Part shown: one piece after another, positions 1 through 7,560 of the stretch
Layout: each line of letters opens with the position of its first letter
Numbering within the stretch: the first letter of the stretch is position 1
DNA from: Brevibacterium permense
GTDB taxonomy: Bacteria > Actinomycetota > Actinomycetes > Actinomycetales > Brevibacteriaceae
DNA: 64,000 nucleotides
Assembly (NCBI RefSeq): GCF_025506275.1
Contig: NZ_QYCP01000001.1
Coordinates: 242,142-306,141, forward strand
Reading direction: 5' to 3'
Notes under the pieces: generated by a model
The model's input: only the letters and a program-made list of their open reading frames with translations
Databases searched by the model: none
What the model was told of the DNA's origin: nothing
Made by a program: the position numbers and the translations under genes

Positions 1-152
1 CCCGCGCGATCCTCGTCCGCCGCCTCCGCGCGAAGCGGAATGGCGGGACGCCGGGCGGCGGCTCGGGGTCAGCCGACTCCACCCCCGCCGATTCCGGGTC
101 TTCCGAATCCACGCAGAATTCCTCCGATCCACACAAGGAGACCGGCAAGTGA
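1..152 (+). CDS. C-terminal end of an unidentified gene (partial)
   Basis: An open frame enters from the left edge (first full codon at base 3) and stops at the TGA 150-152. The visible 49 residues begin with a basic stretch (VRRLRAKR) and continue as a Gly/Ser/Thr/Asp-rich, probably disordered tail. Its stop overlaps the GTG start of pheA by the GTGA arrangement, and an AAGGAG ribosome site for pheA lies inside the tail, so the two genes are probably co-transcribed and translationally coupled. There is not enough protein to name a family. A basic segment followed by a polar tail would fit the cytoplasmic end of a membrane protein, but that is a guess. Confidence 0.55.
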   Translation, partial: RAILVRRLRAKRNGGTPGGGSGSADSTPADSGSSESTQNSSDPHKETGK

Positions 153-1087
153 GCCTCAACCGTTTCGCGTACCTCGGCCCTGAGGCCACTTTCACCGAGG
201 CGGCTCTGCTCAGCTTCCTCGACTCCCGGAACCTGCGCGCCGAGGCCACGACTCATCCGATGCGCAATGCACCCTCGGCGCTCGACGCGGTGCACGAGGG
301 TGACTGCGATGCCGCGGTCGTGCCGATCGAGAACTCACTGGAAGGCGGAGTGCCCGCCACGATCGATGCGCTCACCGAGAACGGGCGTCTGCAGATCATC
401 GCCGAGGTGGTCGTGCCCGTCCGCTTCGTCCTCGCCGTCAAGCCCGGCACCACCAGGGAGGAGATCTCCTCCTTCGGTTCGCACCCGCACGGCGAGGCGC
501 AGGTGCGGGCGTTCATGAACGAGAACTTTCCCGAAGCCGTCTACCTGCCGACGTCCTCGACTGCCGCGGCCGCCAGGGACCTGGCCAATGACGCCGGCGA
601 CCATATGGCCGCCGTCTGCCCGGCCCTGGCCGCGCAGCGCTATGGACTCGAGATCGTCGCCGAGGACATCGGCGACCGCAAAGACGCCGTCACCCGGTTC
701 GTCGTGGTCACCCGCCCGGGTCCTCTGCCCGCCCCGACCGGCGCGGACAAGACGACCGTCGTGGCCGCCCTGCGCTCGGACCGGGCGGGTTCGCTACTCG
801 AACTGCTCGAACAGTTCTCCAGCCGCGGGATCAATATGTCCCGCATCGAGTCCCGGCCGACCGGTGACGGGTTGGGCCTCTACCAGTTCTCCATCGACCT
901 GCTCGGACACATCCATGAGGCCCGCATGGCCGAGGCCCTGCAAGGTGTCCACCGGGCGGCCCTCAAGCTGCACTTCCTCGGCAGCTACCCGAGCTCCGAC
1001 GGAGCAGTGGTGCCGGTCGACCCGACGACGACGGACGAGTCATTCGCCGCAGCCGCCGATTGGCTGGAACGCACCCTCGAAGGCTGA
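149..1087 (+). CDS. pheA: Prephenate dehydratase
   Basis: Converts prephenate to phenylpyruvate in phenylalanine biosynthesis. The 312-residue protein has the usual monofunctional actinobacterial layout: a periplasmic-binding-like catalytic domain (about 5-190) with YLGPEATFTE at the N-terminus, the ENSLEGG motif near 61-67 and the diagnostic TRF motif at 182-184, followed by an ACT regulatory domain (about 200-285) with the ESRP motif at 234-237 that binds phenylalanine for feedback control. The GTG start at 149 is chosen because it has AAGGAG at a good distance and overlaps the upstream stop. No chorismate mutase domain is fused. The C-terminal 30 residues beyond ACT are ordinary for the genus. 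Confidence 0.95.
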   Translation: MSLNRFAYLGPEATFTEAALLSFLDSRNLRAEATTHPMRNAPSALDAVHEGDCDAAVVPIENSLEGGVPATIDALTENGRLQIIAEVVVPVRFVLAVKPGTTREEISSFGSHPHGEAQVRAFMNENFPEAVYLPTSSTAAAARDLANDAGDHMAAVCPALAAQRYGLEIVAEDIGDRKDAVTRFVVVTRPGPLPAPTGADKTTVVAALRSDRAGSLLELLEQFSSRGINMSRIESRPTGDGLGLYQFSIDLLGHIHEARMAEALQGVHRAALKLHFLGSYPSSDGAVVPVDPTTTDESFAAAADWLERTLEG

Positions 1088-1162
1088 TGGACACCGACCG
1101 AAATTGCGCCTGATTTCGGACCGCCTGCGCCTCTTCACACTGGGAAGATCTGCAATACTGAA

Positions 1163-1176
1163 ACCTACTGGTAGGT
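1163..1176. promoter_or_regulatory. Perfect 6-bp dyad, candidate repressor operator
   Basis: ACCTAC-TG-GTAGGT is a perfect inverted repeat about 100 bp upstream of the FAD dehydrogenase start, in the gap after pheA. Short dyads of this size and position are typical of TetR-family operators in actinobacterial catabolic genes. No TetR gene lies in the window, so the regulator is unknown. It abuts the hairpin repeat that starts at 1177. Confidence 0.4.
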
Positions 1177-1232
1177 AAGTGTGTCCAGATTGTCAGAATC
1201 CGGCGGCGGTTTTGGGCAATCTGCGCACACTT
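1177..1232. repeat. Hairpin repeat, copy 1
   Basis: Two 16-base arms (1177-1192 and 1217-1232, 14 of 16 pairing) enclose a 24-base loop. The right arm CAATCTGCGCACACTT is nearly repeated at 51296-51309, and the left arm plus the start of the loop (TTGTCAGAATC) also match the copy at 51254. It lies between two co-oriented genes, so it could terminate pheA transcription, act in the dehydrogenase leader, or be a small REP/MITE-like element. Confidence 0.6.
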
Positions 1233-1275
1233 GACGTCGGTTCACTAGCCGACACAGACGACAAAGGAGTCGCCG

Positions 1276-3078
1276 ATGAGTTCTTTCGACAGCACGGGCT
1301 CGTCCCACGCACCTGGTGACGGCGGAGACAGCGCCGGACCCGGTGATCGTTCCGCCCCGGATCGCCGCTCCCCTGATGCGATCATCGTCGGGGCCGGGCT
1401 CGCCGGACTCGTCGCGGCCCACGAGCTCACCAAGGCCGACAAGCGCGTCCTCATCCTCGACCAGGAGAACCGCGCGAACCTGGGCGGACAGGCGTTCTGG
1501 TCCCTCGGCGGACTCTTCCTCATCGACTCCCCCGAACAGCGGCGATTGCGCATCCACGATTCGCTCGAGCTCGCCAAGGACGACTGGGCCACCTCGGCGG
1601 GCTTCGACCGCGACGAGGATCATTGGCCCCGGAAATGGGCGGAGGCCTACCTCGAGTTCGCGGCCGGGGAGAAGCGCCGCTACCTGCGTGACCTCGGCTT
1701 ACGCCTGACCCCGATCGTCGGTTGGGCCGAACGCGGCGGGTCCGGGGCGGGCGAACACGGCAATTCCGTGCCCCGTTTCCACCTCACCTGGGGCACCGGC
1801 CCCGAGGTGGTCCGAGTCTTCCGTGAACCCGTCGAGACTGCGGAGGCCGCGGGACTCGTCGAGTTCGCCTTCCGTCACCGCGTCGACGAACTCATCACCG
1901 AGAATGGGGCCGTCGTCGGGGTCCGCGGGCGCACGCTCGCCCCCAGCCACACCGCCCGCGGAGTCGAATCGAACCGCGACGAACTCGCCGAATTCGAACT
2001 CCGCGCTCCCGCCGTCATCGTCACCACCGGCGGCATCGGACACAATTTCGAACTGATGAAGAAGTACTGGCCGGTCGACCGCCTCGGCGAGTTCCCGGAC
2101 ACGATGCTCGCCGGAGTACCCGCTCATGTGGACGGGCGGATGCTGCAGATCGCCGAGGATGCCGGAGCCAGCCTCGTCAACCGGGACCGGATCTGGGCGT
2201 ATACGGAGGGCATCGTGAACTGGAATCCGATCTGGCCGGGGCACGGGATCCGCATCATTCCGGGGCCGTCGTCGATGTGGTTCGATGCCGAGGGCAATCG
2301 TTTCCCGGCGCCGAACTATCCCGGCTTCGATACGAATCGGACGATGCGCACGATCCTTGAGACCGGACACGACTATTCGTGGTTCGTGCTCAACGAGTCG
2401 ATCATCCGCAAGGAATTCGCGCTCTCCGGTTCGGAGCAGAACCCGGATCTCACGGAGAAGGACATTCGGATCACGCTCGATCGAGTGCGCTCCTCAGATG
2501 CGCCGGGACCGATCGAGGCTTTCAAGAAGTACGGCTCCGACTTCGTCGTGGCCGAAACCACCGAGGAACTGGTGGCGGGAATGAACGAACGCTCCCGCGG
2601 GCCGGTCATCGATCACGACCATCTCGTTGAGCAGATCCGGCAGCGGGACCGGCAGACCGAACACGCGTTTTCGAAGGACGCGCAGGTCCAGGCCATCCAC
2701 AATGCGCGGTCCTATCTGGGCGACAAGATCGTGCGTGCGGTCAAACCGCACAAGATCCTCGACCCGACGCACGGTCCGCTCATTGCTGTGCGTCTGAGCC
2801 TGCTTTCGCGCAAGACCCTCGGCGGGCTGGAGACGAACCTCGACGGGCAGGTGCTGGCAGGATCCGGCAAGACTATTCCGGGCCTCTACGCCGCCGGCGA
2901 GGTCACCGGTTTCGGTGGCGGCGGAATGCACGGGTACAACGCGCTCGAGGGAACGTTCCTCGGCGGGTGCATCTTCTCCGGCCTGCGCGCCGGGCGCGCT
3001 GCCGAAGAGGCGAGTCGTGCGGTGACATCTGTGCGGCCGGAAAGCGGGTCGGCACGAGGCGAAGCAACGCACTCGTGA
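1276..3078 (+). CDS. FAD-binding dehydrogenase (COG3573 / KstD-like fold)
   Basis: A 600-residue flavoprotein of the fumarate reductase/3-ketosteroid dehydrogenase fold. After a 33-residue polar N-terminal extension comes the Rossmann dinucleotide motif IIVGAGLAGLVAAHE (36-50) and LDQE, where the acidic residue binds the FAD ribose. The C-terminus carries the second FAD motif (GLYAAGEVTGFGGGGMHG, about 536-553) and NALEGTFLGG. Proteins of this type are usually annotated simply as FAD-binding dehydrogenase; the true substrate (a steroid or other cyclic/acyl enone) cannot be read from sequence. AAAGGAG precedes the ATG. The next gene, an SDR, overlaps by 4 bp, so the two redox enzymes probably act in one pathway. 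Confidence 0.85.
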   Translation: MSSFDSTGSSHAPGDGGDSAGPGDRSAPDRRSPDAIIVGAGLAGLVAAHELTKADKRVLILDQENRANLGGQAFWSLGGLFLIDSPEQRRLRIHDSLELAKDDWATSAGFDRDEDHWPRKWAEAYLEFAAGEKRRYLRDLGLRLTPIVGWAERGGSGAGEHGNSVPRFHLTWGTGPEVVRVFREPVETAEAAGLVEFAFRHRVDELITENGAVVGVRGRTLAPSHTARGVESNRDELAEFELRAPAVIVTTGGIGHNFELMKKYWPVDRLGEFPDTMLAGVPAHVDGRMLQIAEDAGASLVNRDRIWAYTEGIVNWNPIWPGHGIRIIPGPSSMWFDAEGNRFPAPNYPGFDTNRTMRTILETGHDYSWFVLNESIIRKEFALSGSEQNPDLTEKDIRITLDRVRSSDAPGPIEAFKKYGSDFVVAETTEELVAGMNERSRGPVIDHDHLVEQIRQRDRQTEHAFSKDAQVQAIHNARSYLGDKIVRAVKPHKILDPTHGPLIAVRLSLLSRKTLGGLETNLDGQVLAGSGKTIPGLYAAGEVTGFGGGGMHGYNALEGTFLGGCIFSGLRAGRAAEEASRAVTSVRPESGSARGEATHS

Positions 3079-3914
3079 CCGGCAGCGCGCGTTCTGCCCT
3101 CACAGTCTTAGTCACCGGCGGCACCTCGGGAATCGGTCGAGCCGTCGCCGAGGCGCTGGCGGCGAAAGGCTGCACGGTGCTGGCAACCAGCCGGAACCCG
3201 GACCGCATCTCCCCTGCCGACCGAATCCCCGGTGTCAGCTATCTTCCGCTGGACCTCGCCGACCCGGATGGCCCCGACCGACTGGCCGCAGAGCTCGAAG
3301 AACGCGGCCTGCTCGACGGCATCGACGTGCTCATCAACAATGCCGGTGAGAGCCAGTCGGGTCCGTTCGAAGAGCTGCCGGCCGTGGCCATCGAACGGCT
3401 CTTCCGCACGAACGTGTTCGGACCAGTTCGACTGAGCCAACTCGTCCTGCCCGGGATGCGTGCGCGGCGGGCGGGACGCATCATCATGGTCGGGTCGATG
3501 CTCGCCAGCTTCCCTTTGGCCCACCGCAGTTCGTATTCTGCGGCGAAGGCGGCTCTGCGCGCTTTCGCCACGGCGGCTCGGCAGGAGCTCTCACCCTTCG
3601 GCGTATGGGTGAGCACCGTCGAACCGGGATCGATCGCCACGGGTATCGGGCTGCGGCGAACGAAGTACCTCGAAGAGGGGTCGCCCTATACGCACGACGT
3701 GATGACGATGCTCGAGCACCTCGACGCCAACGAGCGCGGCGGCATTCCGGCCGCCAAGGCTGCGGCCACGATCGTCGATGCGATCGTCGCGCCGAGACCG
3801 CGGGAGTTCTACGCCGTCGGCAGCAGAGCACCGCTGCCGTTCCTGCTGGGGCGTGCGCTCCCGCGCGAACTGGTGTCGAAGATCGTCGCCGCCCAGCATG
3901 GCCTCAAGCGGTGA
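3075..3914 (+). CDS. Short-chain dehydrogenase/reductase
   Basis: A classical SDR of 279 residues when started at the GTG at 3075, which overlaps the TGA of the FAD dehydrogenase (GTGA coupling). The frame is open further upstream, but that part is antisense-like and lacks a ribosome site. It shows the cofactor motif VTGGTSGIGRA near the N-terminus, LINNAG, the catalytic serine (MVGSMLAS) and YSAAK with the Tyr and Lys of the active site. NAD(P)-dependent oxidation or reduction of a hydroxyl/keto group is expected; the coupled flavoprotein suggests successive steps on one substrate. It ends 27 bp from a convergent epimerase gene. Confidence 0.88.
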   Translation: MTGSARSALTVLVTGGTSGIGRAVAEALAAKGCTVLATSRNPDRISPADRIPGVSYLPLDLADPDGPDRLAAELEERGLLDGIDVLINNAGESQSGPFEELPAVAIERLFRTNVFGPVRLSQLVLPGMRARRAGRIIMVGSMLASFPLAHRSSYSAAKAALRAFATAARQELSPFGVWVSTVEPGSIATGIGLRRTKYLEEGSPYTHDVMTMLEHLDANERGGIPAAKAAATIVDAIVAPRPREFYAVGSRAPLPFLLGRALPRELVSKIVAAQHGLKR

Positions 3915-3941
3915 CCGGAACCGCCTCTGAGCGCTGGCGCC

Positions 3942-4874
3942 CTACTGCAAGCGGGACGGGATGAGGTGTTGGGTGGTCGAGATGCCGAGCACCCGCTGTT
4001 GCCGGGACAGGTTGTACGTCCGATCCGACTGCAGGTATCTGACGAGGAAGAGCTTCGCGCGGTCCCCGCGCTTGAACACGCCTTTGATCTTGAGTCCGAG
4101 CTTCGCCGACACCAGCGCCTTGTCTTTCGCGACACCCTCGATGACTACCTGGTCATAGCCCATCCGAGCGAAGTGAGTGACCACAGCCTCTTTGAGCCGG
4201 TACGGAATCGGGTCACCGATATTGAAGGGACCCGCCGCCGAAGGCACGTCGAGGCAGGCGAGCGCGGCCCGCACCACATTGTCGACATGCGTCAGGGTGA
4301 CCTTCTGGCGTCCGCCGCCGGGCAGCCGCAGCGCACCCTTCTTCGACATCCGCGACAGGAACGGCATAAGCATCGTCTCCCCCGGACCGTAGACAGCCGC
4401 GGGACGCAGGATCGCAGCATCGGGACGGAGCCTCATGACAAGCTGCTCGGCAAGAACATGGGTGCGAGAGTACGCGTCGGCGAAGTCGTTGGGGTCCTTC
4501 GGACCGGCTTCCTCCCACAGCTCGGCGTGGGGTTCGGACTCGGAGTACACCGTCGTCGAGGACACGTGCACGATGCGGGCCTTCGGAAACGCATCGAGGA
4601 CATGACGTGTGCCCGTCACCTTCACGTTGTAGAGAGCGTCGTCATCGGCGCTGACGGAGGCGATTCCGGCACAGTGGAAGACCGCGGTCACATTCTTGGC
4701 CAGGGAGGTCACCGACGCGGACGCAGGTTCGGTGATGTCCCAGTGCTGGAAGTTCACCCCGGGGATCTCGGGATCACGCCGGGACAGCGCATAGACCGTT
4801 TCGTCCCTTTCGGCGAGCGCCCGTGCAATGGCACCACCGATGAAGCCGCTGGCTCCGGTCACTATCACCGCCAC
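3942..4874 (-). CDS. NAD-dependent epimerase/dehydratase family protein
   Basis: Extended SDR of 310 residues with the N-terminal NAD motif VTGASGFIGGA, HCAG, the serine strand HVSSTTVY and a C-terminal substrate lobe. The active-site tetrad is unusual: where YxxxK is expected the protein reads YSRTH, so the lysine is replaced by histidine. The enzyme may therefore be weak, differently tuned, or non-catalytic. The start is GTG with GAGGGAA upstream. It lies 33 bp downstream of the enoyl-CoA hydratase gene on the same strand, probably one operon. Substrate could be a sugar nucleotide, a sterol or a beta-hydroxyacyl compound; not resolvable here. Confidence 0.8.
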   Translation of the reverse strand: MAVIVTGASGFIGGAIARALAERDETVYALSRRDPEIPGVNFQHWDITEPASASVTSLAKNVTAVFHCAGIASVSADDDALYNVKVTGTRHVLDAFPKARIVHVSSTTVYSESEPHAELWEEAGPKDPNDFADAYSRTHVLAEQLVMRLRPDAAILRPAAVYGPGETMLMPFLSRMSKKGALRLPGGGRQKVTLTHVDNVVRAALACLDVPSAAGPFNIGDPIPYRLKEAVVTHFARMGYDQVVIEGVAKDKALVSAKLGLKIKGVFKRGDRAKLFLVRYLQSDRTYNLSRQQRVLGISTTQHLIPSRLQ

Positions 4875-4907
4875 GACGTTCCCTCTCTCATCTTCACACC
4901 CACCGCC

Positions 4908-5687
4908 TCAGCGGCGGTGCTGCCACTGCGGCTCCCTCTTCGTCAGAAAGGCGTCGATCCCTTCCTGCGCATCGGCCGCGACGGCATTGTCCGCCATCAC
5001 CTGCGACATCCGCGCATAGGCGTCGACCACAGGCAGCTCCCGCTGTTCGTAGAACGCGGCCTTTCCTAGGGCAACTGTAGCCGACGAGGCGGACGCGACT
5101 TTGAGAGCCAATTCCAAGGTGGCGGACTCGAGGTCGGCGTCGGCGACGACATCGGAGACGAGACCGATCTTCAGCGCATCCTCGGCGGTCACGAAATCAC
5201 CGGTCAGCAGCATCCGCATCGCCTGCTTCGCCGGCACCGCACGGGAGAGCGCCACCATCGGAGTCGAACAGAACAGACCGATCTTCACTCCCGGAGTTGC
5301 GAATCTCGCGGACTCAGCGGCAACGGCCAGATCGCAGGTCGCCACCAGCTGGCAGCCGGCCGCCGTGGCCACACCCTGCACCTGCGCGATGACCGGCTGC
5401 GGGATGGATTGGATGAGCTGCATCAGTCGTGCACAGGCGTCGAACGTGATCTGCTGCATCTCCAGATCCGCCCCGCGGATCTCGGTGAGGTCATGACCGG
5501 AGCTGAACACATGTCCGGCGGTGATGAGGATGACCGCGCGCACATCGGTGCGGTCGGCCACCTCGGTGAGGGTGTCGATGAGGTCCTCCATGACCGTCAG
5601 CGACAGTGCGTTGCGCGTGGACGGCCGGTTGATCGTCACGGACGCGACTCCGTCGTCGAGCTGCGCGAATACAATTGATTCCGACAT
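4908..5687 (-). CDS. Enoyl-CoA hydratase/isomerase family (ECHDC3-like)
   Basis: Crotonase-fold protein of 259 residues from the ATG at 5687; the frame extends upstream but the crotonase homology begins exactly here. Features are TINRPSTRNALS, the oxyanion-hole segment FSSGHDLTEI and the second oxyanion loop VQGVATAAGCQL. The GLFCSTPMVALSR stretch resembles the ECHDC3 branch rather than classical FadB/EchA hydratases, and the usual catalytic Glu pair is not obvious, so hydratase activity is not assured. First gene of a two-gene operon with the epimerase, and divergent from the Na+/H+ antiporter gene. Confidence 0.85.
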   Translation of the reverse strand: MSESIVFAQLDDGVASVTINRPSTRNALSLTVMEDLIDTLTEVADRTDVRAVILITAGHVFSSGHDLTEIRGADLEMQQITFDACARLMQLIQSIPQPVIAQVQGVATAAGCQLVATCDLAVAAESARFATPGVKIGLFCSTPMVALSRAVPAKQAMRMLLTGDFVTAEDALKIGLVSDVVADADLESATLELALKVASASSATVALGKAAFYEQRELPVVDAYARMSQVMADNAVAADAQEGIDAFLTKREPQWQHRR

Positions 5688-5795
5688 AGCCTCATTCTGC
5701 CAAAGGTCGCCGGGCCCGGCGCGGAATCTGCGCAGACGATTTCCGCCCGCCTCCGGACACATCCGCCCCGGTGGGAGCGGTTCGGAGGGACTGGC

Positions 5796-7373
5796 ATGAC
5801 CACATTGCTGATGATCATCGGATTCGGTGCCGCCACCTCGGTGGTGGTCGGATTGGGGCAGAAGCTCAAGCTTCCGTGGCCGGCGCTCATGGTCCTCATC
5901 GGCATCGCCGGTGCGTTCATCCCCACCTTCGCCGAGGTGGCCATCGATCCGGAGCTCGTCCTCCCTCTCTTCCTGCCGCCCCTGCTCTTCGCCGCCGCGC
6001 AGAAGACATCGTGGGCGCTGTTCGCGATCCGGTGGCGCACGATCCTCGGCATGTCCGTGGCTCTCGTCGGTGTCACCGTGGCCGCCGTCGCCGGGTCCGC
6101 GGTCTTCCTCATCCCCGGAATCACCATCGCCGCGGCCATCGCGCTCGGCGCTATGCTCGCCCCGCCCGACCCCGTCGCCGTCGAAGCCGTGGCCAGCACC
6201 GTGTCGATCCCCCGCCGCATCATGTCGACCCTGCAAAGCGAGGGCCTGTTCAACGATGCCGCCTCACTGGTCATCTTCCAGACCGCGATGGCCGCGGTAT
6301 TGGCCGGCACCGAGGTGGACTACGCAGATCTGGCCGTGTCGTTCGTCGTCTCCGCCGTCGTGGCGATCATCGTCGGCCTGGTGCTGTCCTTCGCCGCCTG
6401 GTGGGTGATGGAGAAGATCGATCACACGATCGCGCGCTCCTCCCTCATGCTCGTCCTGCCCTTCGGCGTCTACCTCGTGGCCGAGCACTTCCACGCCAGC
6501 GGGGTCATCGCCGTCGTCGTGGCCGCCCTCGAAGTGCGCCGCCGCGATGTCGAGGGGAACTCGGCGGAGCGGGTGACGCAGAACTCGACATGGCAGGTCC
6601 TCGAGATGCTCATCACCGGAATCGCCTTCGGTCTCATCGGCCTCGATCTGCGTCTCATCGTCGAATCCGAACACGCCGACCTCGGGCGAGCGCTGCTCGT
6701 CGGCGCGCTCATCGCTCTCATCGTCGTGGCCGTCCGCTTCGTATGGCTGCTGCTGGGCACTGTCATCGAACGCAAGCGACGCGAGGAGGATCCGGATGCC
6801 GCGCCATTGAGCGTCCGCGATGCCACGCTGATGACTTGGGGCGGGATGCGCGGCCTCGCCACAGTCGCCTTGGCGCTGTCGATCCCGGCCACGACGAGTT
6901 CCGGTGCCCCGTTCCCCGGGCGGTCCTATGTCGTCGTCGCGGCCGCGGTGGTCCTGCTGGTCACTCTGGTGCTGGCGGGCTTGAGCTTCCCGACCGTTGT
7001 CGCTCTCCTCGGCATCGACGACGAGGCGGAGAAGGAGCATCAGGCGACCAGGGACATCGCTCTGCGTGCCTACAAGGCTGCGATGCGTGAGATCAAGAAC
7101 GATGACAGTCTGCCCGACGACGTCATCGAACCCCTGCGGGCGAAGTTCAAAGTCCTGCACGATCAGCTCAGCGGAACCACCGATGACCAGGCGAGCTCGG
7201 AACAGGCGATGGCATTCAAGGAACACCGGGAGCAAATGCTGGCCATGCAGAAGAAGGCCATGCAGTCCGCACGCGCCGAGGTGCTCAAGGCCCGGCGCGA
7301 ACGCGGCACCGATCCGGAGATCGCCGACCGCGTGCTCCACCGCTTCGACCTCCAGTCGGTCATCACGAGGTAG
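5796..7373 (+). CDS. Na+/H+ antiporter, CPA1 family
   Basis: Integral membrane exchanger of 525 residues for Na+ or K+ against H+. About twelve hydrophobic segments span residues 1-410. The family landmarks are the unwound helix [11 protein letters not shown] and the ion-binding helix [11 protein letters not shown], whose Asn-Asp pair identifies electroneutral CPA1 carriers; TWGGMRGL is the conserved arginine helix. The last ~115 residues form a charged cytoplasmic helical tail ([20 protein letters not shown] and following), as in the actinobacterial NhaP/Nhe branch. GGAGGGAC precedes the ATG. Role: pH and sodium homeostasis, relevant to a salt-tolerant genus. It stands alone between a divergent operon and clpB. 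Confidence 0.92.
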   Translation: MTTLLMIIGFGAATSVVVGLGQKLKLPWPALMVLIGIAGAFIPTFAEVAIDPELVLPLFLPPLLFAAAQKTSWALFAIRWRTILGMSVALVGVTVAAVAGSAVFLIPGITIAAAIALGAMLAPPDPVAVEAVASTVSIPRRIMSTLQSEGLFNDAASLVIFQTAMAAVLAGTEVDYADLAVSFVVSAVVAIIVGLVLSFAAWWVMEKIDHTIARSSLMLVLPFGVYLVAEHFHASGVIAVVVAALEVRRRDVEGNSAERVTQNSTWQVLEMLITGIAFGLIGLDLRLIVESEHADLGRALLVGALIALIVVAVRFVWLLLGTVIERKRREEDPDAAPLSVRDATLMTWGGMRGLATVALALSIPATTSSGAPFPGRSYVVVAAAVVLLVTLVLAGLSFPTVVALLGIDDEAEKEHQATRDIALRAYKAAMREIKNDDSLPDDVIEPLRAKFKVLHDQLSGTTDDQASSEQAMAFKEHREQMLAMQKKAMQSARAEVLKARRERGTDPEIADRVLHRFDLQSVITR

Positions 7374-7471
7374 GGCCGGGTGGTCCCGACCGGACGGAAT
7401 TCCGGGCCGGTCCAGGTTGGGCAGGGACACGCATCCGGGCGGGCCGCCTCGGCGAAATCCTTCTCGATTTT

Positions 7472-7500
7472 CAAAGTTGAGCGGAATAGACTCAACTTTG
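7472..7500. promoter_or_regulatory. HAIR-like operator (HspR site) upstream of clpB
   Basis: CAAAGTTGAG and CTCAACTTTG form a perfect 10-bp inverted repeat around a 9-bp spacer (7482-7490). The core TTGAG-N9-CTCAA matches the actinobacterial HAIR consensus (CTTGAGT-N7-ACTCAAG) that binds the heat-shock repressor HspR. It sits 60 bp before the clpB start. No hspR gene lies in the window. Confidence 0.8.
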
Positions 7501-7560
7501 TCGGTGTTGTTCTCTTCGAGAGCTGAAATGAGCACAGAATCGTAAGAAGGAGATGCGTAC

